64,000 nt of DNA from Oopsacas minuta (taxonomy: Eukaryota; Porifera; Hexactinellida; Lyssacinosida; Leucopsacidae). Under the pieces are notes generated by a model, which saw only the letters and a list, made by a program, of their open reading frames with translations, ran no database searches and was not told where the DNA came from. Shown here piece after piece: positions 1 through 12,946 of this stretch; position 1 is the stretch's first letter; each line of letters opens with the position of its first letter. The stretch covers positions 470,465-534,464 of the forward strand of contig JAKMXF010000296.1 of NCBI GenBank assembly GCA_024704765.1. Direction: 5' to 3'. The position numbers and the translations under genes are program-made.

Positions 1-1218
1 TTTGGCAAGTTATGGCGGGACATTAGCCTCATTGACAGTTAACAGATACCCGGGTAGAGAAATCGGGATGTCCAGTCAACAAACGAAACAGTTGGCAAGT
101 ATGGTAACGTTTGATTGAGTGAATACAGCGAATGCAATTTAGTTGAAACCAAAATATTCAATGCATTGTTGCATTGTATATTTTAGTGTTGCTGAAAGAA
201 TTATCTGATAACAAGCTTTCAATTAAAGTACAAGAATTATATGTAATGAAATACACTAAATAGCAAACAAATGAACATGAAATTATAGAATAACAATCGG
301 GTATCACCTCAATATCAAGCATCAACAGTATGAGCTTTTCTATGGTAGTTGTAATGCATAAATCAGTACAATTTGACTATAGTGAGTAATACAATTTTCC
401 CCATAGGATTTGGCTTAGTAGGAAATTTTTCACTTTGTCAATTTTCATCCTATTTTCAAATTATTAATCTCTATCAGCTTCTCTCAACGAGTTATTGAAC
501 GGTGCATATAGGGCTTTTTGACCACATTACAAAAGTTGGGGGAGTGTAAGATTCTGAAATTGCTCACCAAATTTTGTGCGATTGTGGAAATTGAATATTA
601 TCATCTTTTCGCTTTAAGAATTATTCTTCAGAAAAGTTCAATAATAGCAAACCTTTCCTTTTGCATCAGGAGATAAACAAAATATTAAGCTAGTACTAAA
701 TTCATCTATTGATTATATATAATCTTGAATTTTCGAAAATATGAATATGGGACAGTGGTTATTGCGCACCCTGTAGGAAAACATTTGATTTATAATAAAT
801 AGCAATTCTTGTGCAAAATTATTTGTCAAATGTACATCCGAAAATCTTGAATAAGTGGTTGGAGTTGGCATTCGGTCTCATAGCCCATAGATGCCAATCT
901 GGGGTATCCCCAAACCTTGAGGTTTCTTATCAAGAGGCGTTAGTTAGGCTTTTCGTTTAAATTTATAGAGAAGCATCATAAATTCGCGTCATATTTCACC
1001 CTTTGAATTTTGAAAAAAGCGAGAGACTCACATGTATGGTGCGATAATTGATATCACTGTCAGGCCCCCAAAAGAAACGCTACTGCAATAATGTTAAACT
1101 ACTTAGGTGAAAAAACCTAATGTAGGTGTGTTTTAGGAACTATCTTTTCTCGGGTACATTACCAGTAGCATAGTTTCTCTTCATCATTTTCGTAGTCGGA
1201 AATAAAATACTACCGCTT
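1..1218. other. non-coding, nothing recognised
   Basis: A+T-rich sequence with no convincing reading frame, RNA gene or terminal repeat. It lies upstream of the exchanger's first coding exon and may be intergenic or 5' intron. Confidence 0.5.
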
Positions 1219-2333
1219 AGCATTCTAATCACCTATGGCTGTGGCACCAAGTTTTTCTCGGTCCAGGGATTGTTTAAATGAGTTTGGGATTACTATATAG
1301 GAGTGTACATCTTAGAAACAATGCACTTTGGGCAGAATGAATGTAGTACATTTCTACGAGTATGTAACACTTTCGGGCTAAAGTGGATGTCATCATTCAA
1401 TAAAAGCAAAAATTTTGCCAAAATGTGCCAAATGAATATCTTGTACTCAAAAATTCAGCAAAATATATCTAAATGGTCAATCATTAAGACCAAGTTAGAT
1501 GTTAAATATTTGTTTTGATTAAAATGTTGAAATACGAAATGTTCTAAACTCGTTTCTGCACAAAATCTAAAAATTTAGTCATAACAAAGTAATCAAGTTT
1601 CTGAGTTATAACACATAACATGGATAGCACATGTTTCCCATTATCCACCTACAACTCAGTAATCATGGAAACCATTATAAAATCAGGATAGCCATTATAT
1701 TGGTTATATCAGACTTCCAAGAGTCTGATAATACATTTTGATAACCCTTACCAATTTGACATAATAGTGAATATGCCCATATATGGTCATTTTCAATATT
1801 CGCAATTATCAGAGGTTTCAGGGCAAAATGTATTATGAGGGTATGGAAGTAGGATATATGTAATATAATGGCTATCCTGATTTCACAATAATTTCCATGA
1901 TTATCGAGTTATAAGTGGATATTCATAACCTGTGCTATCCATGGTATGTGTTATAACTCAGAAACTTGCTAACTTTATGATGACAAAAGTATTTTATTTT
2001 GTTAAAAACGATTTTAGAACATTATTTATTTCAACATTTTAATCAAATATTAATATTTAACGTTTTACATGGTTTTAAAGATGGAGCATATGTTGATAAT
2101 TCTCTGAATTATTGATTACAAAGTTTATAATTTGACAAATTTTGACAAATTATTGCGTTCATGCAATAATGACGTGTCTTTCTTCAAGTATCTAATAAAT
2201 TCATTCAGCCAAAAGTGCATGGTTTCTGAGCTATACACTCCAGTATAACTATCCCAAACTCTTTTAACCAATCCCTGGTCCTAGAAAACAAGTTGGTACC
2301 ATTGGCCTGGTGTATTAGAATGCTGTGACCAGC
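1219..2333. repeat. 1.1 kb palindromic (fold-back) repeat
   Basis: The two ends are diverged inverted copies. The left arm starts AGCATTCTAAT and passes through CCAGGGATTG and GAGTTTGGGAT. The reverse complement of the right arm reads the same words in the same order. A second inner pair of inverted blocks (about 1580-1635 and 1940-1990, sharing GTTATAACTCAGAAACTTG-like sequence) shows that the palindrome runs deep into the element. There is no coding capacity, and the small open frame at 1303-1518 lies inside an arm. This is most likely a non-autonomous DNA transposon. I could not define a target-site duplication. A related fragment lies at 22190-22625. Confidence 0.65.
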
Positions 2334-5300
2334 GTCATATGAATGAAAATACGAGAAGGTATCTATAATAACTAATTGTTACATCCCCAACAACAGCAAA
2401 TCAAAGTGGACAGACAATTTTAGGGAGGAAATTGGAGAGTCTCACATGCTATTGCGTAGGCCAAGGAAAAATGTCAAGAAAAATAGGCCAATGCCTGACC
2501 GCTTCTGCCTTGTGATAATAGTTATTAATACATTCGAAACCCGAATTTTTATTCATTTTGTAAGTCATTATGGTAGATAAAATCGTATTAATAATCCAAA
2601 TTATCGAAAATATCAATAATCTTGAATACCTCACGGATAAATTCTCAAAAATTGACAGCTATGGAACAAAATGTCCTGTACACCTTAAAAAGGACTACTA
2701 TAATCGAAGAATTGATATTGTATACATTATCACTTTATTGTAGAAATCAGAAAAGATCTTCAGGTCAACTCAGATCTTGAAAATATTTTTAACGCTCCAA
2801 ATACTTGTAAGACCAGCAAATGGTTTGTCACTTGATATGTATTGATAGGCATAGAATTAGACACATTTGGAGAGGCAGCTCCCCACCCGCTCATATGTAG
2901 GGGCCTTTTCGAAGTGCATTCATCTTATCCATTTTCTGCTTTTACCCGGAGTGCAGAACGTGGATTATATTTATGACCATTGAAGTGGGACTATAACATC
3001 ACCTTATCATTCTTTCCACATATATTTTGATTTCCTTATTTTGAATTAGGATAAGCTTTTTGATACACACAATTTTTATTTGGAATACCATAATAACCCT
3101 AGGCTGAAATTGGGTAAAAAATTTAGGAACTGCTAAGGAACTGCCCACCCTGAGATCAGATTTGAAATTTATAAGTACGTTACATAACTAAGTTCAAGGT
3201 TATAGCCTGTTGAGTATGATACATTTGAATAAGTAGATTGGATGGTCTGATCCTGTCCCTAGAGATGGCTGAATTTGTCCATTTCGCTAAAGCTTGGCTA
3301 AAATTTGCATCTTTCACAGTTATATCAAAGGAATATTTCCACGTTGGAAAACGTTTATAATCTCTAGCTAAAAGTATTCAAGTACAATATTGTTTATACA
3401 TTTTGGCAAGACTTTCCTGTTGATGGAGTCAGCATGACTTACTAATTACTTCATTGTACCTCAATAGTATAGTGTGTTGTATCCCATTTTTCATCTCATC
3501 TGCCAATTTTGAATTTTATAAGGATCCTATGTTGATTACTCACAAGCAATGCTATAATCAAGGTTATTATTGATTTTTCCAAACTACACTATCTACTAAA
3601 CTAAAGATATTATTGGAGCTATTCTGATGTTGCCAGTAGTACACAGGAATTGATTACCAAATTTCTATTCAAATTTTGATCATTCAGTAATTCAATTTAC
3701 CCTATAATCACAATTTATATTCATTAAACAACACTAAATTTACATTTGATTATTCCAAAAGTGTGAAAATCGGATTCAACATGTTCGATATATTTAGTGA
3801 AATATTATTTAATTTTATTTGCTTCCTTGAAAAACACGATAATACATAGTGATGCGACAATTTCATAGTTGATACCCCTAATCCTTTTCTTGACACCGGA
3901 AAATATAAAAACATACAAACAAAACAACAATTGAGATGTAATAATATAGATTTTAACCCATGATCTGGGGTCACAATCTCCATACGCTAGCAATTTCATC
4001 TCTCCATTCCTATTTCACTTGTCTTTTGGTACGTACGGTGAATCAAACGCACTTTAACCAATGGTCTCAGATACATGCTAGCAGTAACACTGTAGGGCAA
4101 TACCTCTGGAAACGATACGCTCTGAATCAACAGGTAGAGGCGTTTTATCCATTAAGCCGATTACCAGTGGCGGGATACCCGCTGCGGCAGGTACGGCCGT
4201 GCAGTCTCACTTTTCAGAGTGGTTCGGCTTCACTGCATAATGTTTCGAACTGTTTTCCAGTACTTTTAGGCTTTGTAACACAATACTAGGTAAATTGTGC
4301 AAATTCATGTGTGATTCAAAGGATATTTATGTTTGTCCACTTTAGGAAAGGCAAATTATGTAGAAGAACACGGGAATAATCAGGCATAAATATTAGTGGC
4401 CCTTTGTATTATTTGGTCCGGTATCGTCATATAATTTTTGATATTATATAATAATCCGCCGTACCACTTTTCAAATGGATGTTCGCGCCTGATATTACTA
4501 ATATAGGTATCGAGAGGCTAAATCTTTAGCGATTTTTGGATGTTTAGATCCGAAATTTTACTTTCGAATCAATCTTACACCGTCCTAAAACACAAGTATT
4601 TGGGCTTGAGGTAAATAAATCGCTAGTATATCGGAAACCCATCCAGTAAATTAGGAACCCCTTTCTCCCTCTAGATTGCTATACACCATAGATTGCTCGT
4701 GGCCCAAATGTTCACTGTATAGGTTATCAGGTCACCCTCACGCGCCTGCACTGGCCTCAGAATGTTTCAAGTACTAGTTCTAAGCTTCCGAGATACTAGG
4801 GATAGCACAAAATTCTTGAAGAGTCTAGTTATACACTTTGGGTGATGATTTTGGGAGGTTACCACCACATCACGACCGTGTTTCAGGGATCTGTATTTCC
4901 CCGGACCATCAAGTCGCGTCACGTCAAGTTTCGTCCCGGAAATTTGGCAGGCCCAATACTTTTTGTAAGACTTGAAATTTTTGAACTAATGATATTATAA
5001 ATGTGGTAAATGATAAATTAGAAATCAATTATTTGGGATTTACAATTTCTCAACTTGCAATTGCCAAAAGTAACGAGTAACTAATTTTATAGATATAATA
5101 TGTCATTAAATTAGAAGAGAACAAATAGAACAAACAAAAAATACCTCCACTCGATTCTCATTCACCCTTATCTGTTAATGAGGCCAAAAGAGGGTGTGGA
5201 AGATTATACCCATAGTTTAGAGTGAGGTCGAAAATTTTGAAAACTTTTCATTTATTAATTCTAAAATGTGCTAATATTGCTAAAGCAGGGAACGATGCAA

Positions 5301-5752
5301 TTTTGGGCGAAGGTTTTTGAGGTGGTAAATTCAGCCATTTTGGCACCGGATTGGAATCCTTTTCAAATTTTCGATCTTTTTGACCAGGTCTAACCTTGAT
5401 AGCGAACTTTGCATCGCCAGAATTTTCCCTCATTACTATTGTTGACATTTTGCCACTTAGTCTCTATTGTCACAATCTACCCAAGCATAAAACTTGATCA
5501 ATTATCTGATGGCTGTGAGTAGTTAGCGTTTTCTCTGTTTTTTTTTTTTTTGTAGTTTGCCGTAACACAAATTCCGAGCCTCTGAATATATGGAACCGTT
5601 AACTTTAATATTTGTGAAGATAGAGATAAAATTGAATTTTATCAAGTTATGTAATTATTTTAGTCTTACGTATATATTTCAAATATCTGCATATCTGATG
5701 TCAGGCTTGGCAGTTCCTTATACTATTACTCTATCTCAGCCTGGGGTTTCAT
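2334..5752. other. non-coding upstream region
   Basis: I found no gene. Short open frames (for example 3960-4289) have no recognisable domain. A poly-T run lies near 5540. The stretch 5720-5739 is pyrimidine-rich and ends in CTCAG, so it could be a splice acceptor just before the first coding exon of the exchanger. If so, an upstream 5' UTR exon would lie in this region or beyond it. Confidence 0.45.
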
Positions 5753-6014
5753 ATGAATATCGGGTACTCTCTAGCCTTGGTTCTTTATTACTATTTTTTA
5801 TTAGTTATGACCAATGAACTGGATAATTCTACATATCTTCAATACACTAGCGCAGAGAAACGTTCTGAAAGTTTTCATCAAGAGTTTGGCTTTGCCCTTA
5901 TTATTTTTATTCTCTTACTCTCTCTATCTTTATTATTTATCTGGTTATTCAAACATTACAGGATTCGTCTCTTTCATGAGACAGGTGTAGCTATGATCAT
6001 GGGAATTATCTTTG
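5753..6014 (+). CDS. NHE6/7/9-like: Na+/H+ exchanger (NHE6/7/9-like), first coding exon
   Basis: This is the N-terminus of an endosomal/organellar SLC9A cation-proton antiporter. The first in-frame ATG after a stop at 5696 is at 5753. Residues about 4-18 form a hydrophobic, signal-like stretch (SLALVLYYYFLLV), followed by a polar segment with an N-glycosylation motif (NST). From about residue 49 comes a membrane helix, IIFILLLSLSLLFIWLFKH, and then RLFHETGVAMIMGIIFG. This matches the conserved first conserved helix and HETGxAM turn of NHE6/7/9. The frame runs into a stop soon after a GT donor (G|GTAATG, GT at 6015), so the exon ends in phase 1. Later exons are at 46639 and 54398. The family exchanges Na+ or K+ for H+ across endosomal membranes. 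The start is plausible, but an alternative acceptor at 5739/5740 could place it inside a larger exon. Confidence 0.88.
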
Positions 6015-7503
6015 GTAATGATTTATAGTTTATTTTGCTTTGGATTCTTTAATATATACTGTATTGCTCTGAAGAAATACCTGGGGGTATCACTCCCGAT
6101 ATTCAAAGTAACACCAATTTTTTGACTTTTAATATGCGGTACACTTTTTCCTGCACGAAAAATATACGCCTGGTGCTTATGCAGGGAATACGGTATGTTG
6201 AATTTGGCTTCCGGTGTTTGTACAAATTTGAATTACAAAATATTTGCATTCCCATTTTTGCAGGTCTGTCGTCTTTTCCCCTTTTGCTGGTGGTCTCCCG
6301 AGTGTGTGTTATTTTCCGTTTGTACATATAGTCCATCATACTACAATTCGGATAGATTTGCAATTAAAATATTGTAGTCAGGATGCTAATCCAATCTATA
6401 CAATTATCGATTGCCGTCGGCATATTTCATATCCATAGGACCTTCAATTGTTCCGTCGATTGGACCTTCACCCAATAAATTCTATTGAATAATTATCGAG
6501 GAATTTTCGCCGATATTTTTCAATAAATTATAATGAAAACTTTGGTAAATTATCATCACATAAAGATAATTTAATGACGTTTTCATTAAACATTTTAACC
6601 TAAGTGGAAATATGCATATATATTTTGGCTATAAATGCGAAATTTTTCGCTCTTATTATTTCGAAAATAATACATCTATTAGAAATATCAAATTTTATTC
6701 ATGTACAAGTATTATTTATTTACCACGCATTTGGCCGTATTTGCGATATATTTTTAGATATGATGTTTATCATCATTTAATTTGTTGATATTGGGAACCC
6801 ATCAGCAGTGGTAGCCCTAACGTAAAATTGCCATAGATTTGAAAGATTCTGCCCCCGGCCCTACCCAGGTCTGTCATCTTCGGAAGACCACTGCCTATTA
6901 TAATATACCATTTTTCCCTGGTATGCCATATCCTGGCACCGCCCCTGCCCGTGAGTTTGTTGTACAGATTGCTATAAAATTTTGTGCCAGGATCGTACCG
7001 TACTGTACTGCCAAGAACCTGAACTACAACAATCTCATATGATACAGATAAATAAATATAAGGAAAGTGATTAAATGGGGTAAGTGGAATACTTATGATA
7101 GCAATATCTAAAATATATGTACGTGCATTTCTTAATCCAAATGGTTCATGAAAAAATACAATAGAACTCTAAAAGATGTGGGTAACAACAAGTTAAGTTT
7201 CAGCAACATTGGAAATTGAATTAACGGCTCCTGGAGAATTTTTTAGCCAAAGTAAGATTTGAACATTGAAAACATTCGAAAAGAACTGATACAAAGACAA
7301 ATTGCTATTCCTTATCTTGTATCATTGTTGAATATTAATGTTAAGTTGTTAGCCATGTTGGTGAACACGAGATGTGACTAATATTGTTGTATATAGCAAA
7401 CAATCACTTGGTAGTTTCAGAGATCCTCCTGTGCATACTAGTATATTTTGGATGCCACAAGTAGTGATGTATCGGCCCAAACTGGACCGGCTCCGACCAC
7501 TGC
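6015..7503. other. start of intron 1
   Basis: Intron sequence follows the GTAATG donor. There is no coding signal. A patch at about 6813-7025 is richer in G+C than its surroundings and begins with CAGTGGTAGCCC. A reverse-complement-like end (CCGACCACTG) lies at about 7494-7502, next to the hAT insertion. This may be an old hAT-type repeat, but the ends are too diverged to claim it. Confidence 0.4.
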
Positions 7504-10194
7504 CAGGGTTCTATCTAGGATGTTAAATTTGGGGGGGGGAAGCTTTGAAATCGTTAGTACCCAATTATCAAAATATTACAACCTTGGAGTAAACACCAAA
7601 CATATAATCTAATTCCTAATAATGAATATTTCTATTGTTAGTAAAACATGAAAGGGCCGCTCACAAATTGATTTTCTGATTTTCATTCCTTTATAATGCG
7701 CCAATACTGCCTCTAAATTTTCATCAGATAGGTGATCAAGACCTTCAACACATATGCGCATACAATAATCAAGTGTCTCTTCACTCATTCGGCTGCGAAG
7801 TCTCGTTTATATTAATTTCATATTGCTGAAACTCTTTTCGACTGTGGCTGTTGTCACTGGTATTACTTCCAAAATAGCGGCTATCTTTGCCAAGTTAGGA
7901 AATGCAGCATATATCTCTCCGTTCCCTAGCAGTAGTGAGAGTACAAATTGTAAGGATCTACCTTTATACTGTAGGAAAATTAAGCGTCGAAACAATTTCC
8001 ACTCTGACTCAGTTTCTTTAGCCTCGATGTCAGGCTGTGATATACCTTTATCTCCTCCTACATTGATCCTTTGTTCTACACTATAAAAATCCGTGAGTGT
8101 CTTAATCTGTTCCATTCCGTACTCTAATAATTCTTCTTCTGTACCAGGAAGATGGCGAGGGTCAAAAACAGACATGGTTGAAATGAGTTCAGTAGATTCC
8201 ATCATGACATGAATATGATCTATGACACTTGGAGGTATTGTCGATACACCTTGTGAAGAATTCCGTCTTCTCTTCTTCCAATACCACGATGTGTTTCTCC
8301 CCTAATTGAGCATCATGAGTAAAAACCAAAGAATGTTCCTTGAACCATGTGCTGCTTGTTACATCTTCTTTGAGTTCCAACAGCCGTTTAGTAGTACTAG
8401 CAACCATCGATGGGACACTCGCAAGATCAACATCCTTGGCTTGTAGACTTCCTTGCAATTTCACTACGATATGAAGAACATCTGATAGCATGTAGATACA
8501 TGCGACAGTCTTCTACTTCACTAAGAGACTTGCAATTCTATATAATTCTGCATCTCCAGTTTCTGCTTAAATCTCTTCAAATGTACTGACTAACCTGGTA
8601 ATCTCCGTCGCACAACAGACACAGCTCTCCCACGGACTAACCACCGAGTATCACTAGGCTTCTGCATTTTGATTTCAGGAGCCTGAAGTTCAGCTTGAAT
8701 CTCAGCAAGTTTCTCAGCTTTTTTGGGAGAAAAGTGAAAAGCCTTCCAGATTGTTAATAGTGTACCCAAAATTCTTTTCACCACTGTATGTTCTGATGCA
8801 GCATTTAATGCAGCAAGTTGAAGCTTATGGCAGCGACAGTGCACATAGATAGAGCTTGGTGCATGTAATTTTAGTCGTATTTGAACACCACTTATATGAC
8901 CCGACATAGTATTTGTATCATCAAAACCAAGTCCATGCATCTTGTCAAAGCCAATGTTCATGGAATGAAGAAAGGTTCGAAGCTAACAAGCGATCGCTTG
9001 AGCATTTTTCTCCTTCGCATGCAAAATTCCAAGAAAATGTTCTACTGATTTATTATCTTCTATCCAACGTGCACATACTGACAACTCTTCTTGTGATACT
9101 ACATCCGTACTTTCATATGCCATTAATGAATAATATGGGCTAGCGCAGAGACTGGTGATGATCCTCTTCTCGAGTACATTGCTAATACTTGAGAGAAGTT
9201 CCACTATTGTGGTATATGATTCATATGTCGCATTGTGTGGACACTTCTCTCTGAGATTTCAGTATGATGTCCCCATTCTCAATTTGTAAAGTAATGAGGT
9301 TTTCAAATGTAGTTGTATGGGGATATGATGCTTAACCAAGAAATAGAAGGATTGAATAAGCTTTTTCATAATGTCACGGTTCTGTTTCTTCTCCTCCGCA
9401 GTGGCTGCTTCCAATTGTTCCATTACATTACCATGTTCCTCTGTTGATTGAGACATAACCATTCTTTCGATCGCTGCTGCGTACCAATCAGATTTCTCAT
9501 GTTGTATCAGCAAACTTTTCGCCTTCACCCAATTGTTTATAGGTCTTGTCACCCATGCACCTCTCGCTTGTACCGATGATTTACCATGGACCTTACAAAT
9601 CGTACACACCATACCATTTTGGGATGAATCGTAGTCCATCCAAGTATATTCATTCTTCCAAGTAGGATTATAAACTTAGTTGTCCTTGTAGGCTCGCATT
9701 TTTTTGGATGTTTTAGAAACACATGGAGTAGAAACAATCGCATCTTCCTCTGGTGGTTGTGGTTCAGACTCAGATATATGGTTGCAGTCAGAATATTTTT
9801 TTTAGTTCCTCGAATGATAACAAATTTATTCATATGATAACACTGGGTTAATCAATTATTCTCTATGTAAAGTGAACAAAAAGAATTTTTTCCGCTATAT
9901 TATATCTCAAGAATTCGTACATCACTAATATATAGGCGGCTGGATAGTAGGAAGCTGTAGTTTCCAACATATGTTATTATTTCGCAGTTGAAATTGTATG
10001 AAATGTGATTCAGGTTTCCTACATGTTATTTATTTACATTTCAAATAGTATCTCCACAATGAATTGATATTCTAATAATTTATCCATTGAATAATGTATT
10101 GCGATTAATAGTACATTATATGAGATTTTTGGGGGGAAGTTGAAGAGTTTGGAGAGGAAGCTTTCCCCCCACCCCCCCAGTAGACAGAACCCTG
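7504..10194 (-). mobile_element. hAT transposon, copy A (defective)
   Basis: A 2.69 kb element read on the - strand, bounded by inverted ends that start CAGGGTTCTATCTA and CAGGGTTCTGTCTA. Each end is followed by a long G run (a single 9-base run at the 7504 end, two runs split by one T at the other). Its 7499-7503 and 10195-10199 flanks are both ACTGC, a possible 5-bp target duplication; classical hAT duplications are 8 bp. It is the inverted twin of 17241-19937. Homologous positions sum to 27436 throughout 7807-9833, so there is no indel across at least 2 kb. Confidence 0.85.
7670..9833 (-). pseudogene. hAT transposase relic, KIAA1586/ZNF862-like, copy A
   Basis: A broken reading frame that cut and pasted hAT DNA when intact. 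From the N-terminus (high coordinates) there is a short zinc-finger-like segment with CTICKVHG (about 9600), typical of TTF/MYM-type finger hAT proteins. Then comes an RNase H-like core with SLMAYESTDVVS, where the family usually has D-E-S-T-D, and HCRCHKLQLAAL, PSDTRWL and SRGRA-like motifs. The C-terminal hATC dimerisation region is at 7690-7920 (VIPVTTATVEKSFSNMKL, then RLRSRMSEETLDYC after a stop). The frame is interrupted by several stops and frameshifts, including a TAA directly after SNMKLI. The same lesions occur in copy B. It cannot encode an intact transposase. Confidence 0.88.
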
Positions 10195-10639
10195 ACTGCA
10201 ACTCTACTGTGAGTTTGCAATTATTATTCAATCAAGGTGGAATTTTTTTTAAATTTCAAGTTTCCAGTCTGACATTCCGCACTATTCTATTGCAGTATAT
10301 CAAAATATGTTATGAATGGGATATCGACATTTGATACAGATCATGTGATACAAATTTAATTGGTTATTTATTATACACTTCAGTTGTTGAAGTTACAGTA
10401 GTATTTGTTTTGTAAATGTCATTCATGTGTATATAGTCTGATAGTTGAAATTTGTTGATTGTGTCATGTGCCGTGACCAATAATTTCTTGAAATCGTTAA
10501 AAAGATGAAAATGATTCACTTTATATAAGCTTAACTACATTGCCTTTGTTAACTTTTATATTTTTGGCATTATTTCCTTTCGTATCTCATTCTAATGGCC
10601 GAACTTGATTAGTCATATAGGCCAATTACATCAACAAGG
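10195..10639. other. non-coding
   Basis: A+T-rich intron sequence between the hAT copy and a MULE fragment. Nothing recognised. Confidence 0.4.
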
Positions 10640-11006
10640 GGACCTATTTACTGCGTGGTTCACCAACTTCCAATCCTTCAGGCAATTGATCTGGCATTTG
10701 TTTTGAGGATCCTACATTGGACAAATGCCTCCGGGATCTTTACTTGAACCATTGTTTCCAGTTCTTATGTGGAACTGTCACTACGAGACATCATTTGGAC
10801 TACCAAGAACTACAAATGCAGTTGAGGCGTGGTATAGTCCATTCAATGCTACTGTTGCATGTCCTCATCCTGGCATATGGAGATTCATCAGTGCGTTAAA
10901 ACGTGGCCTCGTCGAGGTCAAACAGACAAAGTTTATCGCAGGAGAAAAGCCAACCAAGCTGCGTAAGGATCACGCAAATGCAAGAACAAGTGTTCCCATT
11001 AACTAA
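10640..11006 (+). pseudogene. MULE transposase C-terminal fragment
   Basis: The frame at 10725-11006 reads LPRTTNAVEAWYSPFNATV, then CPHPGIWRFISALKR and LVEVKQTKFIAGEKPTKLRK. This is the characteristic C-terminal end of FLYWCH/MULE transposases, which show PRTNNxxEGWHxxF followed by HPxIWxFIxxLKxEQ. Only this end is present. The upstream catalytic part is missing or unrecognisable, and no terminal repeats were found. Recognition rests on remembered family motifs. An alternative is a domesticated or unrelated MULE-like fragment. Confidence 0.6.
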
Positions 11007-12483
11007 AACATAATCCAAAATGTATTATAAATAACCAATCAAATTTGTATCGAAATGTCGGTATCCCCTTATGAACGATATACTTATTCACAAAATATCA
11101 ATTCAAATCAACACCTAACCACTTGGGCTGAGAGATAGGGAATATCTATTTAATTTGTTGTAAATTCTATATTTTCATGACAAATTATTTGGTCTCTATA
11201 GTCACAAGAAACTAAATATGTGATTTACAACAAATATCTACTCTATATATCCCAAATAGCTCTAGTATATCCTTCAAATCCCACACTATTATTTATGATA
11301 AAAAGAGATTTATGAAATGTATTATTTTGGATATTTTGGGAGTTTCAGGCAGCTAAATGTAATATAATCACTTGTGCGCACTTGTGTACAGGTCAAAACT
11401 ATTTATATTTTGAATATATTATCAAAATTTAATACCATTTCAACACTATTGAGAATTCACACCACAATGTAAAATCATTAAGACCTACGCAACAACACAA
11501 CAAGTTTTATCGTCGGGTGTCCACCATGTTTAGCCTAAATCCTACACATTGGAGCATTTCCACACAACAAATCCTGGACTTTCATTGACTTAAATTTCAA
11601 AATTATGGACACAGGTGTTTTGTCCAGGAATAGAGTAATTTTAGTCTCACGGTCGGCACTTTGTGTCTTTCATGCCTCCTGAACTGACATTTTAGGTGCC
11701 AGCCAAGCACCTAGATAAACCCCCTGCATGGACATGATCCTTGGGACTAAGTTGTTTAACAAGTATATGTGTAAACAATTATAAGTTAATCATTGCATTC
11801 AAACACTCTAAGGCACTGGCACTGCATGTACTATGGATGGGTTAATGCCGTTCAATGTAGATTTGTAAAATTAGTTTAGCATCGAATATATAGTTCTAAT
11901 ATCCAAAAATGGTAGATCGGAATACGTTCTTGACTGTGTGGACCCAATATTACCCAATCTAATCGCCTAGAATAAACTTTGAGAACATAGTAGCTTTTTA
12001 TTTTGTACTAGTTTCTTTGGCCACTTTGCTTTGCCTGTCATGTAACTTGGGCAGTTGGGAAATATAGTTAGAACCTCTGTCTCCAACAGGGTTATCTTCT
12101 CTCGGGGCTTCACTTTCCATTCCACTCCATCAAAATTGTTCAGTCAAGGGATAGTCCTAAACCACCTCTCACACATCTCTACATCCTTGGGGAATGAAAA
12201 TGTTGGCGTACGATGCTCCTAGCTCTTGTAATTAGAATTACATCACGGCACCACAAAAACTCATCTTCGTTACAGTAACAGATGAGTATTCAAGTAGTAA
12301 GTCAACATGTATAATTGATTGAATGAAAGAAAAACTTAGTAAACAAATATGCATATAATGTAATGTATTTATGTTGCAGTGTAAACGGGACATTGGCGTA
12401 CACCCGGGTACATCGGTGTATACGCGTTCACACTGGTGTAAACGCGAGAATATCCTAGTTTGTTTAATATCAGGATTACATCA
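11007..12483. other. non-coding, with possible outer repeat of the Ginger-like element
   Basis: No coding signal. At 12380-12450 several copies of a GTGTAAACG/GTGTATACGCG-like word occur just outside the inverted repeat at 12484. They may be outer terminal sequence of the next element. Confidence 0.4.
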
Positions 12484-12946
12484 GTGTGAACGTGAGTAGA
12501 GTTGTAATAGAAATTTGTGGTATATTTCGAATAACTATTTATTTTATATACGTATGACTTAAGTAGCGAAGTGTCGGGGTAGCCAATTGTCAATATAGCA
12601 AACTGTTCGTATTCGTTTAAGATTCATATCTGATTTATAAATCGTATAGCAGAATTCTCTAATTTAATGAAACAATTATACATAGATAGAAATATTATGT
12701 TACGTATATTACTACATACTATATCTATTACGCAAAATAACAGTAAACAAGCATTAATTGATTAATAATTCGAGAATTCTTGATAATTGATATGCTTGCA
12801 CCTTTAACAAAATGTGTAAGATGATAACATAGCTACTGAATAGGGATTGGAGTTCAAAGATTTCTATTCCTGCTATTGTTGCCTGAAGAGTATGCTGAAT
12901 TGAAGCTTTCCGCTGATTTGTGATGCATCATATTTGTGATTAAAAC

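Noticed and set aside
4090-4190. A tRNA-Arg-like stretch on the - strand (GGCTTAATGGATAAAACG)
   Set aside because: The D-arm-like piece is suggestive, but no convincing T-loop (GGTTCGAATCC type) or paired acceptor stem follows.
3960-4289. 109-codon open frame
   Set aside because: No recognisable domain, no splice or promoter context; it lies in repeat-like sequence.
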